64,000 nucleotides of DNA from Butyrivibrio sp. GTDB lineage: Bacteria; Bacillota; Clostridia; Lachnospirales; Lachnospiraceae. The stretch spans positions 1 through 64,000 of the forward strand of contig JAKVKH010000011.1 in the NCBI GenBank assembly GCA_022486625.1, in the 5' to 3' direction. This document shows positions 27,467 to 36,313 of the stretch, piece by piece (the first letter of the stretch is position 1; the number at the start of each line of letters is the position of its first letter). The notes under the pieces were generated by a model. It saw only the letters and a list, made by a program, of their open reading frames with translations, was not told the DNA's origin and searched no databases. The translations under genes and the position numbers were made by a program.

Positions 27467-28993
27467 ATGGCAAAGAAAAATAAAAATAACAGAAAATGTG
27501 GTGTTTTACTGCCGGTATCAAGCATTCCGTCAGATTATGGAATCGGAACGTTTTCAAAGCAGGCATATGAATTCGTGGATTTTCTTGCGCAGGCAGGACA
27601 GAGTTTCTGGCAGATTCTGCCGCTTGGACCGACAAGCTACGGAGATTCTCCATATCAGTCTTTTTCCACATTTGCCGGAAATCCGTATTTCATTGATATA
27701 GATACGCTGATCGGGAACGGCTGGCTGACCGGAAAAGATGCAGACAGCTGTGATTTTGGCAGCAGTCAGGAATATGTTGACTATGATAAAATGTACCGCT
27801 CCAGATTCATATTGCTTCGAAAAGCGTATGTAAACAGTGGACTTTCTGAAAAAAGCGGGCATAAGGCAGAAAAAGAACTGCAGTCTGATTTTGAAAAATT
27901 CTGTATGGATAGTGCCCAGTGGCTGGATGACTATGCACTATATATGACACTTAAGAATGTATATGACGGACAGGGGTGGAACGAATGGCCGACTGATATC
28001 AGACTTCGCAAAGAGGATGCGATGCAGAAAGCCCGCAGAAAGTATGGGGATGAAATCGGATTCTACCGTTTTCAGCAGTATCTGTTCCATAGCCAGTGGC
28101 ATGCACTGAAGGCTTATGCCAATGAGAAGAAGATAGAGATTATCGGAGATATTCCGATTTATGTGGCATTTGACAGTGCAGATACATGGGCTAATCCGGA
28201 GCTTTTTCAGCTGGACAGTGACAATGTGCCGATTGCAGTTGCAGGATGTCCTCCGGATGCGTTCAGTGTGACCGGACAGCTCTGGGGAAACCCGTTATAC
28301 AGATGGGATTACCATCAGAAAACTGGATTTGCATGGTGGATGAAGCGGATCGGGCATTGTTTTGATCTGTATGATGTGGTCAGAATTGATCATTTCAGAG
28401 GCTTTGATGAGTATTATGCAATTCCATATGGTGAGCCTACGGCAGAACATGGAACATGGCAGAAAGGGCCGGGCTATGAACTTTTCCGTACAATGAAGGA
28501 AAAGCTTGGAGAACGCAGAGTGATTGCGGAAGATCTGGGATTCCTTACGCCGTCGGTTATCAGGTTGGTCAGAAAGACCGGATATCCGGGAATGAAAATA
28601 CTGCAGTTTGCTTTTGATTCCAGGGAAGAAAGCGATTATCTTCCACATAATTATGGGAATAACTGTGTGGTATATACAGGTACACATGATAATGATACCA
28701 TGCTTGGCTGGTATCGGAATACAAACCGAAGTGATCGAAATTTTGCGAAACGGTATCTGAACATTCATTCCAATAAGGATGTTGCATGGGAATTTATCAG
28801 AAGTGCACTGGCAAGTGTTGCTGATATGGCAATCATTCCCATGCAGGATTATCTGAATCTGGGATCTGAAGCCAGAATCAATACGCCCTCGACACTTGGG
28901 AATAACTGGAAATGGAGAATGAAGAAAGACGCCTGTACAGAAGATCTTGCAAAAAGAATGTATGATTTTGCAAAACTCTATGGTAGACTGTAA
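27467..28993 (+). CDS. malQ: 4-alpha-glucanotransferase (amylomaltase)
   Basis: MalQ moves alpha-1,4-glucan segments between maltodextrins and frees glucose, in the cytosol. The 508-residue GH77 enzyme has GVLLPVSSIPSDYGIGTF, QILPLGPTSYGDSPYQSFS, GDIPIYVAFDSADTW, the nucleophile region VVRIDHFRGF, the acid/base region VIAEDLGF, and YTGTHDNDT. All three catalytic carboxylates appear present. The start ATG 27467 follows AAAGGGG by 9 bp. Two operator-like palindromes precede it, and a LacI-family gene follows by 61 bp, so it is probably induced by maltodextrin and subject to catabolite control. No other mal gene is in the window. Confidence 0.96.
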   Translation: MAKKNKNNRKCGVLLPVSSIPSDYGIGTFSKQAYEFVDFLAQAGQSFWQILPLGPTSYGDSPYQSFSTFAGNPYFIDIDTLIGNGWLTGKDADSCDFGSSQEYVDYDKMYRSRFILLRKAYVNSGLSEKSGHKAEKELQSDFEKFCMDSAQWLDDYALYMTLKNVYDGQGWNEWPTDIRLRKEDAMQKARRKYGDEIGFYRFQQYLFHSQWHALKAYANEKKIEIIGDIPIYVAFDSADTWANPELFQLDSDNVPIAVAGCPPDAFSVTGQLWGNPLYRWDYHQKTGFAWWMKRIGHCFDLYDVVRIDHFRGFDEYYAIPYGEPTAEHGTWQKGPGYELFRTMKEKLGERRVIAEDLGFLTPSVIRLVRKTGYPGMKILQFAFDSREESDYLPHNYGNNCVVYTGTHDNDTMLGWYRNTNRSDRNFAKRYLNIHSNKDVAWEFIRSALASVADMAIIPMQDYLNLGSEARINTPSTLGNNWKWRMKKDACTEDLAKRMYDFAKLYGRL

Positions 28994-29054
28994 AGGATCT
29001 GTTTCTTTTTAGCAGATCTGTACACATTGTGCCAGATTGCAAAGAGGTGTTACG

Positions 29055-30095
29055 ATGGCGGAAATTACGATTGTGGAAATCGCCAGAAAGTGCGGCGTAG
29101 GTGTCAGCACTGTTTCCAGAGCGCTTAATAATCATTCGGATATTAATCCGGAAACGAAGAAAAAAATTCTGGATGTGATCAGGGAAACCGGCTATATTCC
29201 GAACAACAGTGCCAGAAACCTGAAGCGGACGGATGCAAAGTGCATTGCGGTTTTGATCAAGGGAATTACCAATCCGTTTTTCAGTCCCATGATCGAAATT
29301 ATTGAGCAGCAGACTGAAAAGAAAAAATATGCACTTGTACTGAGACATGTAGAGGCGTATGAAGATGAGGTAGATGTAGCACTTCAACTGGAAAAGGAAA
29401 AACGCCTCAGGGGAATTGTATTTCTGGGAGGCGGATTCAGGCATTCGGCGGATAAGCTTAAGCAGCTGAATGTGCCGGTAATATTTGCAACCATCGGGTC
29501 TCCTGTATCAGATGAAATCAGCAGAGCCACATATTCTACGGTAGCAGTGGATGACCAGTTGGAAAGCAGACATATGGTGGAATATCTGCTGGGACTGGGG
29601 CACCGCAGGATTGCAATTATTACGGAAGGTTCGGAGGAACCCTCTGTCGGACAGCTTCGTCTGCAGGGATACATGGACGCATTAAAGGCGCATGGTATCG
29701 CTGTTGAGAATGATCTGATCCGTTTTGTGGATAAGAATATGGAACACTATTCCATGAAAAACGGTTACGAAACTACGCTCAGGCTGATTGCGGATAAAGT
29801 TCCGTTTACGGCACTGTTCTGCGTATCAGACAGGCTTGCAATCGGTGCATGCAGGGCACTGGCGGAAAGCGGAATTCGTATTCCGGATCAGGTGAGTGTA
29901 GCAGGATATGACGGACTGGAGATGGGCAGATATTACACACCGAGACTGACAACAATTTCCCAGCCATTGGATATGATTGCCAGAGAAACGATCCGGCTAT
30001 TGTTTGATATTATTGCAGGAGAAAGCACACATCAGCATATTATTTTTCCTGCGGAACTGACTGAAGGTGAGTCTACGGGAAAGGTAAGGACATGA
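29055..30095 (+). CDS. LacI-family transcriptional regulator, probable malQ repressor
   Basis: A 346-residue regulator. The DNA-binding headpiece is ITIVEIARKCGVGVSTVSRA, then LNNHSDINPETKKKI, including the hinge NNSARNLK. The rest is a periplasmic-binding-like sugar domain, with IAVLIKGITNPFFSPMIE and LFCVSDRLAIGACRAL. The start is ATG 29055, with AAAGAGGTG upstream; a TTG at 29037 overlaps that region. It lies directly downstream of malQ and likely binds the AACGTT-centred operators at 27333 and 27412. The ligand is probably a maltodextrin, by context only. Confidence 0.9.
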   Translation: MAEITIVEIARKCGVGVSTVSRALNNHSDINPETKKKILDVIRETGYIPNNSARNLKRTDAKCIAVLIKGITNPFFSPMIEIIEQQTEKKKYALVLRHVEAYEDEVDVALQLEKEKRLRGIVFLGGGFRHSADKLKQLNVPVIFATIGSPVSDEISRATYSTVAVDDQLESRHMVEYLLGLGHRRIAIITEGSEEPSVGQLRLQGYMDALKAHGIAVENDLIRFVDKNMEHYSMKNGYETTLRLIADKVPFTALFCVSDRLAIGACRALAESGIRIPDQVSVAGYDGLEMGRYYTPRLTTISQPLDMIARETIRLLFDIIAGESTHQHIIFPAELTEGESTGKVRT

Positions 30096-30652
30096 GGCGG
30101 ATGAGCAGAACGGCGATTTTCATAGCAGAAGGATTTGAGGAAATTGAAGCGCTGACGGTGGTGGATCTGCTGAGACGGGCGGAAATAGAGATACAGATGG
30201 TTTCCATTAATGGAAACAGGACAGTAACCGGATCGCATGGAATTACAGTTCAGTGCGATACTTTATTTGAAAAAGTTGATTTTGAGAGTCTGGATATGAT
30301 TATTCTTCCGGGAGGCAATCCGGGGACAAAGCATCTGGATGAATTTGCACCATTGAAAGAAGAAATCCGTGTGTTTGATCAGCAGAAGAAATATATCAGC
30401 GCAATTTGTGCGGCACCGGGAATTCTTGGAAGAATGGGATTGTTGAAGGGCAGAAAAGCCTGTTCATATCCCACGACTGAAGATCAGCTGGACGGGGCAG
30501 ATGTTCAACGTACGGAAACGGTAATCTCTGATCATATTCTGACCAGCAGAGGAATGGGAACAGCGATTGCATTTGGTCTTGCAATCATTGAAAGATTTCA
30601 GACAGCGGAAAAGGCAGAGAGCCTTGGACATGCGATTGTGTATAAACAGTGA
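30092..30652 (+). CDS. DJ-1/PfpI family protein
   Basis: A 186-residue flavodoxin-like protein of the ThiJ/DJ-1 superfamily. FIAEGFEEIEALTVVDLLRR carries the conserved acidic residue, DMIILPGGNPGTKHL is the central strand, and AICAAPGILG holds the reactive nucleophile-elbow cysteine. Relatives act in carbonyl stress (glyoxalase/deglycase activity is debated) or thiamine-linked roles; I cannot choose. The start codon overlaps the stop of the LacI gene (ATGA), so both are cotranscribed. A strong terminator follows at 30712. Confidence 0.9.
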   Translation: MRRMSRTAIFIAEGFEEIEALTVVDLLRRAEIEIQMVSINGNRTVTGSHGITVQCDTLFEKVDFESLDMIILPGGNPGTKHLDEFAPLKEEIRVFDQQKKYISAICAAPGILGRMGLLKGRKACSYPTTEDQLDGADVQRTETVISDHILTSRGMGTAIAFGLAIIERFQTAEKAESLGHAIVYKQ

Positions 30653-30711
30653 AATTATGATCTGACAGACGACAAAGCACCATTAAGGGTGTATAATATG
30701 AAACAGGTAAC

Positions 30712-30750
30712 AAGCCGGGGGAAAAGAAGTCTTTTACCCCGGCTTATTTT
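30712..30750 (+). terminator. Terminator after the LacI/DJ-1 pair
   Basis: AAGCCGGGG pairs with CCCCGGCTT; a G-A mismatch separates this from AAAAG / CTTTT around an AAGT loop. TTATTTT follows. TATAAT at 30692-30697 lies just before it, without a clear -35 box. Confidence 0.88.
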
Positions 30751-30782
30751 GACAGAAAGTTTAAAGGAGTTGTGTTTCAGTT

Positions 30783-31223
30783 ATGAATATACTTTTTTTC
30801 CTGACACCAAAGGAGGACGTGGCATATCTGTACGACGATGACACGCTGCGCCAGGCCCTCGAAAAAATGGAAAATCATCGTTATACGGCAATCCCGATCA
30901 TCAGTCATAAAAATGGAAGATATCTTGGTACCATAACAGAGGGAGACTTCCTGTGGTATACCAAGGAAAAATATAATCTGACATTGAAAGATGCAGAGGA
31001 TGTTCCGGTACTGGATGTTCCCAGAAACCGTGATAATGAAGCAGTTTCTGCTGAAGCGGATATTGAGGACCTGATCCGGTATATTACGAGACAGAATTTT
31101 GTTCCTGTTATTGACGACCAGAAGTGTTTTATCGGCATCATTACCAGAAAGGAAGTGATTTCCTATCTGGCAGATCATCAGTCGGCGGGAGAAGGTGTGA
31201 ATCAGAATGGGAATGGAAATTGA
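30783..31223 (+). CDS. CBS domain protein
   Basis: A 146-residue protein made of two CBS motifs. The first covers about residues 1-62 (ALEKMENHRYTAIPII, YLGTITEGDFLWY) and the second about 80-130 (NFVPVIDDQKCFIGIITRKE). A Bateman pair like this binds AMP, ATP, SAM or similar nucleotides and usually controls a partner. The opening line NILFFLTPKEDVAYLYDDDT matches a stand-alone CBS group in Clostridia. Its 3' end overlaps the CYTH gene by 17 bp, which points to a functional or at least translational link. Confidence 0.88.
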   Translation: MNILFFLTPKEDVAYLYDDDTLRQALEKMENHRYTAIPIISHKNGRYLGTITEGDFLWYTKEKYNLTLKDAEDVPVLDVPRNRDNEAVSAEADIEDLIRYITRQNFVPVIDDQKCFIGIITRKEVISYLADHQSAGEGVNQNGNGN

Positions 31224-31722
31224 AAAAAAATTTACGGTGAGCAGACTTTCGGAAAAGCTGGAAAACTATCCGTTTCATATTATTGAACAGGGGTATCTGA
31301 ATGTTCATCCGGCGATTCGGGTCCGTAAGGAAGATGATCAGTATTACATGACTTATAAAGGTCATGGAACGGTTGCACATGAGGAGTACAATCTTGCACT
31401 TGATGAAGCATCTTACCGGCATCTGCTGGAAAAGGCAGACGGAAGTGTGATCCGCAAGAAGCGGTATCTGATTCCACTTAATGCGGATGCTTATACTGCA
31501 GAATATCTTGAAAAAAATCCGGAGCTGGCAGAACAGATCAGTGCAGGTCAGATTAAGATTGAACTGGATATTTTTGAAGCACCATTTGCCGGAAAAACTG
31601 TCGCAGAGGTGGAGTTTCCGACAGAGGAAGCAGCAGAGGCTTATCATCAGGCGGACTGGTTTAAGGCGGAAGTAACCGGGGAAAAAGAGTATAGCAATGC
31701 TTATATGAGCAGTATAAAATGA
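31207..31722 (+). CDS. CYTH domain protein (triphosphate tunnel enzyme family)
   Basis: A 171-residue protein. The EIEKKF start is the ExExK signature of CYTH proteins, which fold as a beta-barrel tunnel that binds triphosphates and divalent metal. Other family marks are IEQGYLNVHPAIRVRK, KIELDIFEAP and VAEVEFPTEEAA. Bacterial members hydrolyse tripolyphosphate or thiamine triphosphate; which applies here is unknown. It overlaps the CBS gene by 17 bp in another frame. The start could be ATG 31207 or 31213; GGAGAAGG upstream suits the first. Confidence 0.9.
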   Translation: MGMEIEKKFTVSRLSEKLENYPFHIIEQGYLNVHPAIRVRKEDDQYYMTYKGHGTVAHEEYNLALDEASYRHLLEKADGSVIRKKRYLIPLNADAYTAEYLEKNPELAEQISAGQIKIELDIFEAPFAGKTVAEVEFPTEEAAEAYHQADWFKAEVTGEKEYSNAYMSSIK

Positions 31723-31737
31723 ACTTGTAAATTTTTA

Positions 31738-31766
31738 TGGCATTCTGCTTGCAAATATGCTATAAT
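31738..31766 (+). promoter_or_regulatory. Probable promoter of tig
   Basis: TGGCAT (31738-31743) is followed after 17 bp by a perfect TATAAT (31761-31766) with a TGC extension, as in extended -10 promoters. The leader to tig would be about 105 nt. Confidence 0.6.
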
Positions 31767-31879
31767 TCACAAATGGCTGTGTTTATGTTTAGATTATTCT
31801 GGTGAAATACCAAAGGTAATAATACCGTCTACGTGTGCACGGTTTGGAGATTATAATTTTTAAGGAGGATTTTTTCATA

Positions 31880-33262
31880 ATGAGCGTACAGGTCGAGAAA
31901 TTAGAGAAGAGCATGGCTAAACTGACCATAGAGGTTTCCGCCGATGATCTTGAGAAGGCAATTGAGACAGCTTACCAGAAGAACAGAGGTAAGATCAGCA
32001 TTCCAGGTTTCCGTAAGGGCAAGGCTCCGCGCAAGCTGATTGAGCAGATGTATGGTAAGGGAGTATTCTATGAGGATGCTGCCAATGAACTGATTAATAG
32101 TGAATATCCGAAGGCTGCTGAAGAGTCAGGCGAGGATATCGTTTCCAATCCTAAGATTGATATTACGCAGGTTGAATCCGGCAAGCCGTTTATTTTTACG
32201 GCTGAAGTTGCATTAAAACCTCCGGTCAGCCTTGGAAAATACAAGGGTGTTAAGGTAGAAAAGGCAGATCTGGATGTTACAGATGCTGATGTTGACGCTG
32301 AAATTGATAAACAGAGAAATACAAATGCGAGAACTGTTGAAGTAACTGACAGAGCAGTAAAGAAAGATGATATGATCACGCTTGATTTTGAAGGATTTGT
32401 TGATGGCGAGGCATTCAAGGGTGGTAAGGGAGAAGACTATCCGCTTACAATCGGCTCAGGCGCATTTATTCCGGGATTTGAGGAGCAGCTCATTGGTGTG
32501 GAAGCAGGCAAGGAAACAGAAGTAAAGGTGAAGTTCCCGGCTGATTATCAGGCAGCTGAGCTTGCTGATAAGGATGCAACCTTCAAATGCACAGTAAAGA
32601 CCATTAAGGAAAAGCAGCTTCCGGAACTGAACGATGAGTTCGCAAGCGATGTTTCTGAATTTGAGACCATGGCTGAGTACAGAGAAGATGCAAAGAAGAA
32701 GCTGGCTGAGCGTAAGGCTTCTGAAGCGAAGGCAAAGAAGGAAGACGAAGCAGTCAAGGCTGTCATTGAGGATTCCGAGATGGAACTTCCGGAAGCAATG
32801 ATCGAGACACAGCAGAGACAGATCGTAAATGATTTTGCACAGAGACTTCAGATGCAGGGTCTTAGCATGGATCAGTATCTGCAGTATACAGGCAGCTCAG
32901 TGGATAAGATGATGGAGCAGGTAAAGCCGCAGGCAGAAGAAAGAATCAAGAGCAGATTGGTTCTGGAAGCTGTTGCAGCTGCAGAAAAACTGGAAGCTAC
33001 CGATGAAGAGTTCGAAGCAGAACTGAAGAAGATGGCTGATCAGTATAAGATGGAAATTGAGAAGATCAAGGGTATGATCAGTGAAAGAGAACAGAAACAG
33101 ATCCGTGAAGATCTGGCTGTTCAGAAGGCTGCTGATTTTGTTGTAGAGAATTCAAAGGAAGGTGCTGCAAAGAAGGCTGCAAAGGCCGCTGCAGATGATT
33201 CTGAAAAGGAAGCAAAGCCGAAGAAGACAACAAAGAAAGCCAAGGAAGATAAGGAAGACTGA
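31880..33262 (+). CDS. tig: Trigger factor
   Basis: Trigger factor is the ribosome-bound chaperone and prolyl isomerase that meets nascent chains. The 460-residue protein has the N-terminal ribosome docking signature ISIPGFRKGKAPRKLIEQ, the FKBP-like domain at about 150-240 (DDMITLDFEGFVDGEAFKGG), and the helical C-terminal chaperone arms. An extra tail of about 30 residues, rich in Lys and Glu (AKAAADDSEKEAKPKKTTKK), extends past the usual end and is probably disordered. ATG 31880 has AAGGAGG upstream. The order tig-clpP-clpX is the common bacterial one. Confidence 0.96.
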   Translation: MSVQVEKLEKSMAKLTIEVSADDLEKAIETAYQKNRGKISIPGFRKGKAPRKLIEQMYGKGVFYEDAANELINSEYPKAAEESGEDIVSNPKIDITQVESGKPFIFTAEVALKPPVSLGKYKGVKVEKADLDVTDADVDAEIDKQRNTNARTVEVTDRAVKKDDMITLDFEGFVDGEAFKGGKGEDYPLTIGSGAFIPGFEEQLIGVEAGKETEVKVKFPADYQAAELADKDATFKCTVKTIKEKQLPELNDEFASDVSEFETMAEYREDAKKKLAERKASEAKAKKEDEAVKAVIEDSEMELPEAMIETQQRQIVNDFAQRLQMQGLSMDQYLQYTGSSVDKMMEQVKPQAEERIKSRLVLEAVAAAEKLEATDEEFEAELKKMADQYKMEIEKIKGMISEREQKQIREDLAVQKAADFVVENSKEGAAKKAAKAAADDSEKEAKPKKTTKKAKEDKED

Positions 33263-33305
33263 TTTTCTTTCGAATCGAACTCCATATTCGTCAAAAGAAT
33301 TATTC

Positions 33306-33339
33306 GAGCACAGGTCTGCAATTCCGGGGGTCTGTGCTC
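33306..33339 (+). other. Hairpin between tig and clpP without a U-tract
   Basis: GAGCACAG and CTGTGCTC form a perfect 8-bp stem with an 18-base loop, 43 bp after the tig stop. No T-run follows, so it is probably an RNA processing or 3'-stabilising structure rather than a terminator. Confidence 0.45.
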
Positions 33340-33417
33340 AAATCGCACATGGAAGAAAAAGAGAGGTGCATAAGGTGCCTGTCAGAAATAATTTATAATT
33401 GTTTTACAGTAAGTATA

Positions 33418-33446
33418 TTGATTCAGAGGGCCTCGTGCGATAATAT
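33418..33446 (+). promoter_or_regulatory. Candidate clpP promoter
   Basis: TTGATT (33418-33423) and TAATAT (33441-33446) are 17 bp apart, about 90 bp before clpP. No CtsR heptad repeat (GGTCAAA) is visible nearby. Confidence 0.45.
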
Positions 33447-33537
33447 TTAAACGTTCCCGTGTTTTTTGAACGAAATAACGGTCAGCTGCGATACAACGGA
33501 TATGCATCTGAACCGATTTGAAATGGAGGATTATTTA

Positions 33538-34146
33538 ATGAGTTTAATACCTTACGTCATTGAACAGACCAGTCGTGGAGAGAGGTCATATGATATTTAT
33601 TCCAGACTGCTGGAAGACAGAATTATATTCCTTGGAGAAGAGGTAAATGCAACATCTGCAAGTGTTGTTGTTGCACAGCTTCTGTTCCTGGAAGCAGAGG
33701 ACCCGAGTAAGGATATTCATTTGTATATTAACAGCCCAGGGGGTGAAATCACTTCCGGTATGGCAATTTATGACACAATGCAGTATATTAAATGTGATGT
33801 ATCTACAATCTGCATTGGTATGGCAGCCAGTATGGGAGCATTTCTGCTGGCAGGCGGTACCAAGGGAAAGAGACTTGCGCTTCCTAACGCAGAGATCATG
33901 ATTCATCAGCCTTCAGGCGGTTCTCAGGGACAGGCAACTGAAATTGAGATTGCTGCGAAACATATTTTGAAGGTTAAGGAAAATATGAACCGTATTCTCT
34001 CTGAGAATACAGGAAAGCCGTTTGAACAGGTAGCACAGGATACAGATCGTGATAACTGGATGTCCGCACAGGAAGCAGTAGAGTATGGTCTGATTGATTC
34101 TGTTGTGACAGCCCGTTCAGACAGTGAGAAGAAAGATGAGAAATAA
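33538..34146 (+). CDS. clpP: ATP-dependent Clp protease proteolytic subunit
   Basis: ClpP forms the double-ring serine protease chamber that works with ClpX. The 202-residue protein has the catalytic triad Ser98 ([11 protein letters not shown]), His123 ([10 protein letters not shown]) and Asp172 ([10 protein letters not shown]). The N-terminal [20 protein letters not shown] is the standard loop that docks the ATPase. ATG 33538 has GGAGG 9 bp upstream; longer in-frame starts from 33466 are not conserved. clpX follows after 52 bp. Confidence 0.97.
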   Translation: MSLIPYVIEQTSRGERSYDIYSRLLEDRIIFLGEEVNATSASVVVAQLLFLEAEDPSKDIHLYINSPGGEITSGMAIYDTMQYIKCDVSTICIGMAASMGAFLLAGGTKGKRLALPNAEIMIHQPSGGSQGQATEIEIAAKHILKVKENMNRILSENTGKPFEQVAQDTDRDNWMSAQEAVEYGLIDSVVTARSDSEKKDEK

Positions 34147-34198
34147 TTGAAATGAGTTGCAGTTGCAATGATATCTGTATTCAGGTGTGGGAGTGAAA

Positions 34199-35464
34199 AT
34201 GGCAGGAAAGAATTCCGGAGAGATTAGATGTTCGTTTTGCAATAAGACGCAGGATCAGGTAAAAAAGCTGATTGCCGGACCGGCAGGTGTTTATATCTGT
34301 GATGAATGCGTGGATATCTGTGCAGACATTATCGAGGAAGAATTTGAAGATGAGCCGGAGGCAACAGAAGAGAAGAAGATCAATCTGCTTAAACCGGTGG
34401 AAATCAAGAATTTTATGGATGATTATGTTATCGGACAGGAAGAGGCCAAGAAGGTTCTTGCAGTTTCCGTATATAATCATTATAAAAGGGTAATGGCGCC
34501 AAAAACTTCCGGTGATGATGTGGAACTTCAGAAGAGCAACATTATCATGATCGGGCCTACAGGTTCAGGTAAGACATATCTTGCACAGACGCTTGCCAAG
34601 ATTATCAATGTTCCGTTTGCAATTGCAGATGCAACAACACTTACAGAAGCAGGCTATGTCGGAGAAGATGTGGAGAATATTCTGCTGAAGCTGATTCAGG
34701 CTGCGGATTATGATATTGAGCGTGCACAGTACGGAATTATCTATATTGATGAAATTGATAAGATCAGCAAAAAAGGTGAAAATGTGTCCATTACCCGTGA
34801 TGTATCCGGAGAAGGTGTTCAGCAGGCGTTGCTGAAGATTATCGAAGGTACGGTGGCAAGTGTTCCGCCGCAGGGTGGAAGAAAGCATCCTCATCAGGAA
34901 CTGATTCAGATTGATACAAGTAATATTCTGTTTATCTGTGGTGGTGCTTTTGACGGACTTGAAAAGATTGTGGAAGCAAGGATGGATCGCAAATCCATTG
35001 GATTTAATGCAGAGATTGCAGATAAGACGGAGCAGGATATCGGTAAGGTATTGTCCAATGTGACACCGCAGGATCTTGTAAAGTTTGGCCTGATTCCGGA
35101 ATTTGTCGGACGTGTTCCAATCAGTGTGACATTAGAGGGACTTGATAAGGAGGCACTCATACGCATCCTCAAGGAGCCCAAGAACGCACTGGTTAAACAG
35201 TATCAGAAGCTGTTCGGCTTTGATGATGTCAGACTGACTTTTGAAGATGAGGCAGTGGACCGGATTGCAGCGATGGCTTATGAACGCAAGACCGGTGCCC
35301 GTGGTCTTCGTTCCATTATGGAAAAAACCATGATGGATGTCATGTATCAGATTCCGTCTGATGACAGCATCAGTGAATGTGTGATTACGGATGCATCTGT
35401 GGAAGGAACCAGTCAGCCGTTACTTGTTCATAAGGAACAGAAGAGGTTGAAAACGGCGAAATAA
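34199..35464 (+). CDS. clpX: ATP-dependent Clp protease ATP-binding subunit
   Basis: ClpX is the AAA+ unfoldase partner of ClpP. The 421-residue protein starts with a C4 zinc finger (CSFCNKTQ and CDECVDIC) that binds adaptors and substrates. The AAA+ core shows Walker A GPTGSGKT, Walker [10 protein letters not shown], the pore loop [10 protein letters not shown], the RKHPHQE loop for ClpP contact region, and sensor 2 [13 protein letters not shown] 34199 has GGGAG 5 bp upstream and gives the normal N-terminus. A short terminator follows at 35518. Confidence 0.97.
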   Translation: MAGKNSGEIRCSFCNKTQDQVKKLIAGPAGVYICDECVDICADIIEEEFEDEPEATEEKKINLLKPVEIKNFMDDYVIGQEEAKKVLAVSVYNHYKRVMAPKTSGDDVELQKSNIIMIGPTGSGKTYLAQTLAKIINVPFAIADATTLTEAGYVGEDVENILLKLIQAADYDIERAQYGIIYIDEIDKISKKGENVSITRDVSGEGVQQALLKIIEGTVASVPPQGGRKHPHQELIQIDTSNILFICGGAFDGLEKIVEARMDRKSIGFNAEIADKTEQDIGKVLSNVTPQDLVKFGLIPEFVGRVPISVTLEGLDKEALIRILKEPKNALVKQYQKLFGFDDVRLTFEDEAVDRIAAMAYERKTGARGLRSIMEKTMMDVMYQIPSDDSISECVITDASVEGTSQPLLVHKEQKRLKTAK

Positions 35465-35517
35465 ATATGTTTTGTAACCGATGAAGAGCAGAGTGTGAAA
35501 ATGCTTTGTTTGATGAG

Positions 35518-35549
35518 GGCAGAGACTTACCAGAGCCTCTGCCTTTTTT
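35518..35549 (+). terminator. Terminator directly in front of the engB ribosome binding site
   Basis: GGCAGAG pairs with CTCTGCC around a 12-base loop, followed by six T. The engB Shine-Dalgarno sequence starts at 35552, so the hairpin may also act as an attenuator that limits read-through into engB. Confidence 0.7.
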
Positions 35550-35562
35550 ACGGAGGAAAAGG

Positions 35563-36144
35563 ATGATTATCAAGAACGTAAATCTGGAAACAGTATGTGG
35601 GATTACCAGTACAATTCCATTGAATACCCAGCCGGAATTTGCTTTTGCAGGAAAAAGTAATGTCGGTAAGTCGTCACTGATTAACGGGCTTATGAATCGG
35701 AAAGCATATGCGAGGATAAGTGCGGAGCCAGGCAAAACACAGACCATTAATTTTTACCATATCAATGATGCATATTATCTGGTAGATCTTCCAGGATATG
35801 GCTATGCCAGCAGGGCAAAGGAAGATATCCAGAAATGGGGAACAATGATTGAAAATTATCTTCACCGTTCAGATATGCTGAAACTTGTTTTCTTGTTGAT
35901 TGATATCAGACATGAACCATCAGATAATGATCATATGATGTATGAATGGATTCTGCATCAGGGATTTGAACCGGTGATCATTGCTACAAAAGCGGATAAA
36001 ATAAAAAAGGCACAGATGCAGAAACAGCTGAATATGCTTAGAGCCAGTCTGAAACTTCCACAGGAAGCAATGCTGATTCCATATTCTGCAATGATCAAAC
36101 AGGGCAGGGAAGAAATCTATTCTATTATTGAAAAAAATCTGTAA
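35563..36144 (+). CDS. engB: Ribosome biogenesis GTP-binding protein YsxC/EngB
   Basis: A 193-residue GTPase needed for late assembly of the large ribosomal subunit. The G motifs are all present: G1 GKSNVGKSSLIN, G3 DLPGYGYA, G4 TKADKI, and the EngB-typical SAEPGKTQTINFYHIND switch. ATG 35563 has GGAGG upstream; an in-frame ATG at 35506 would put the terminator inside the gene, so it is rejected. The position after clpX is common in Firmicutes. Confidence 0.96.
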   Translation: MIIKNVNLETVCGITSTIPLNTQPEFAFAGKSNVGKSSLINGLMNRKAYARISAEPGKTQTINFYHINDAYYLVDLPGYGYASRAKEDIQKWGTMIENYLHRSDMLKLVFLLIDIRHEPSDNDHMMYEWILHQGFEPVIIATKADKIKKAQMQKQLNMLRASLKLPQEAMLIPYSAMIKQGREEIYSIIEKNL

Positions 36145-36313
36145 CAGACAGATCTGTCATTGAATTACTTTTCAGGTGGCGATATATTTGTATTTATATT
36201 GTTAATGTATTTGTTTTGAATTCATGGAAATATATTGGTTTCATTATTCCGGATTTACAGGTTTTGGGGGAATCTGCCGGAAGTATAGGCCAGAAGAAAA
36301 CAGTGGAGACATC

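Noticed and set aside
28996..29021. GATCTG/CAGATC dyad between malQ and the LacI gene as a terminator
   Set aside because: The stem is short with no T-run after it; read-through into the regulator is expected.
36145..36313. c-di-GMP riboswitch in front of the GGDEF-EAL gene
   Set aside because: The conserved GEMM core and tetraloop receptor pattern are missing.
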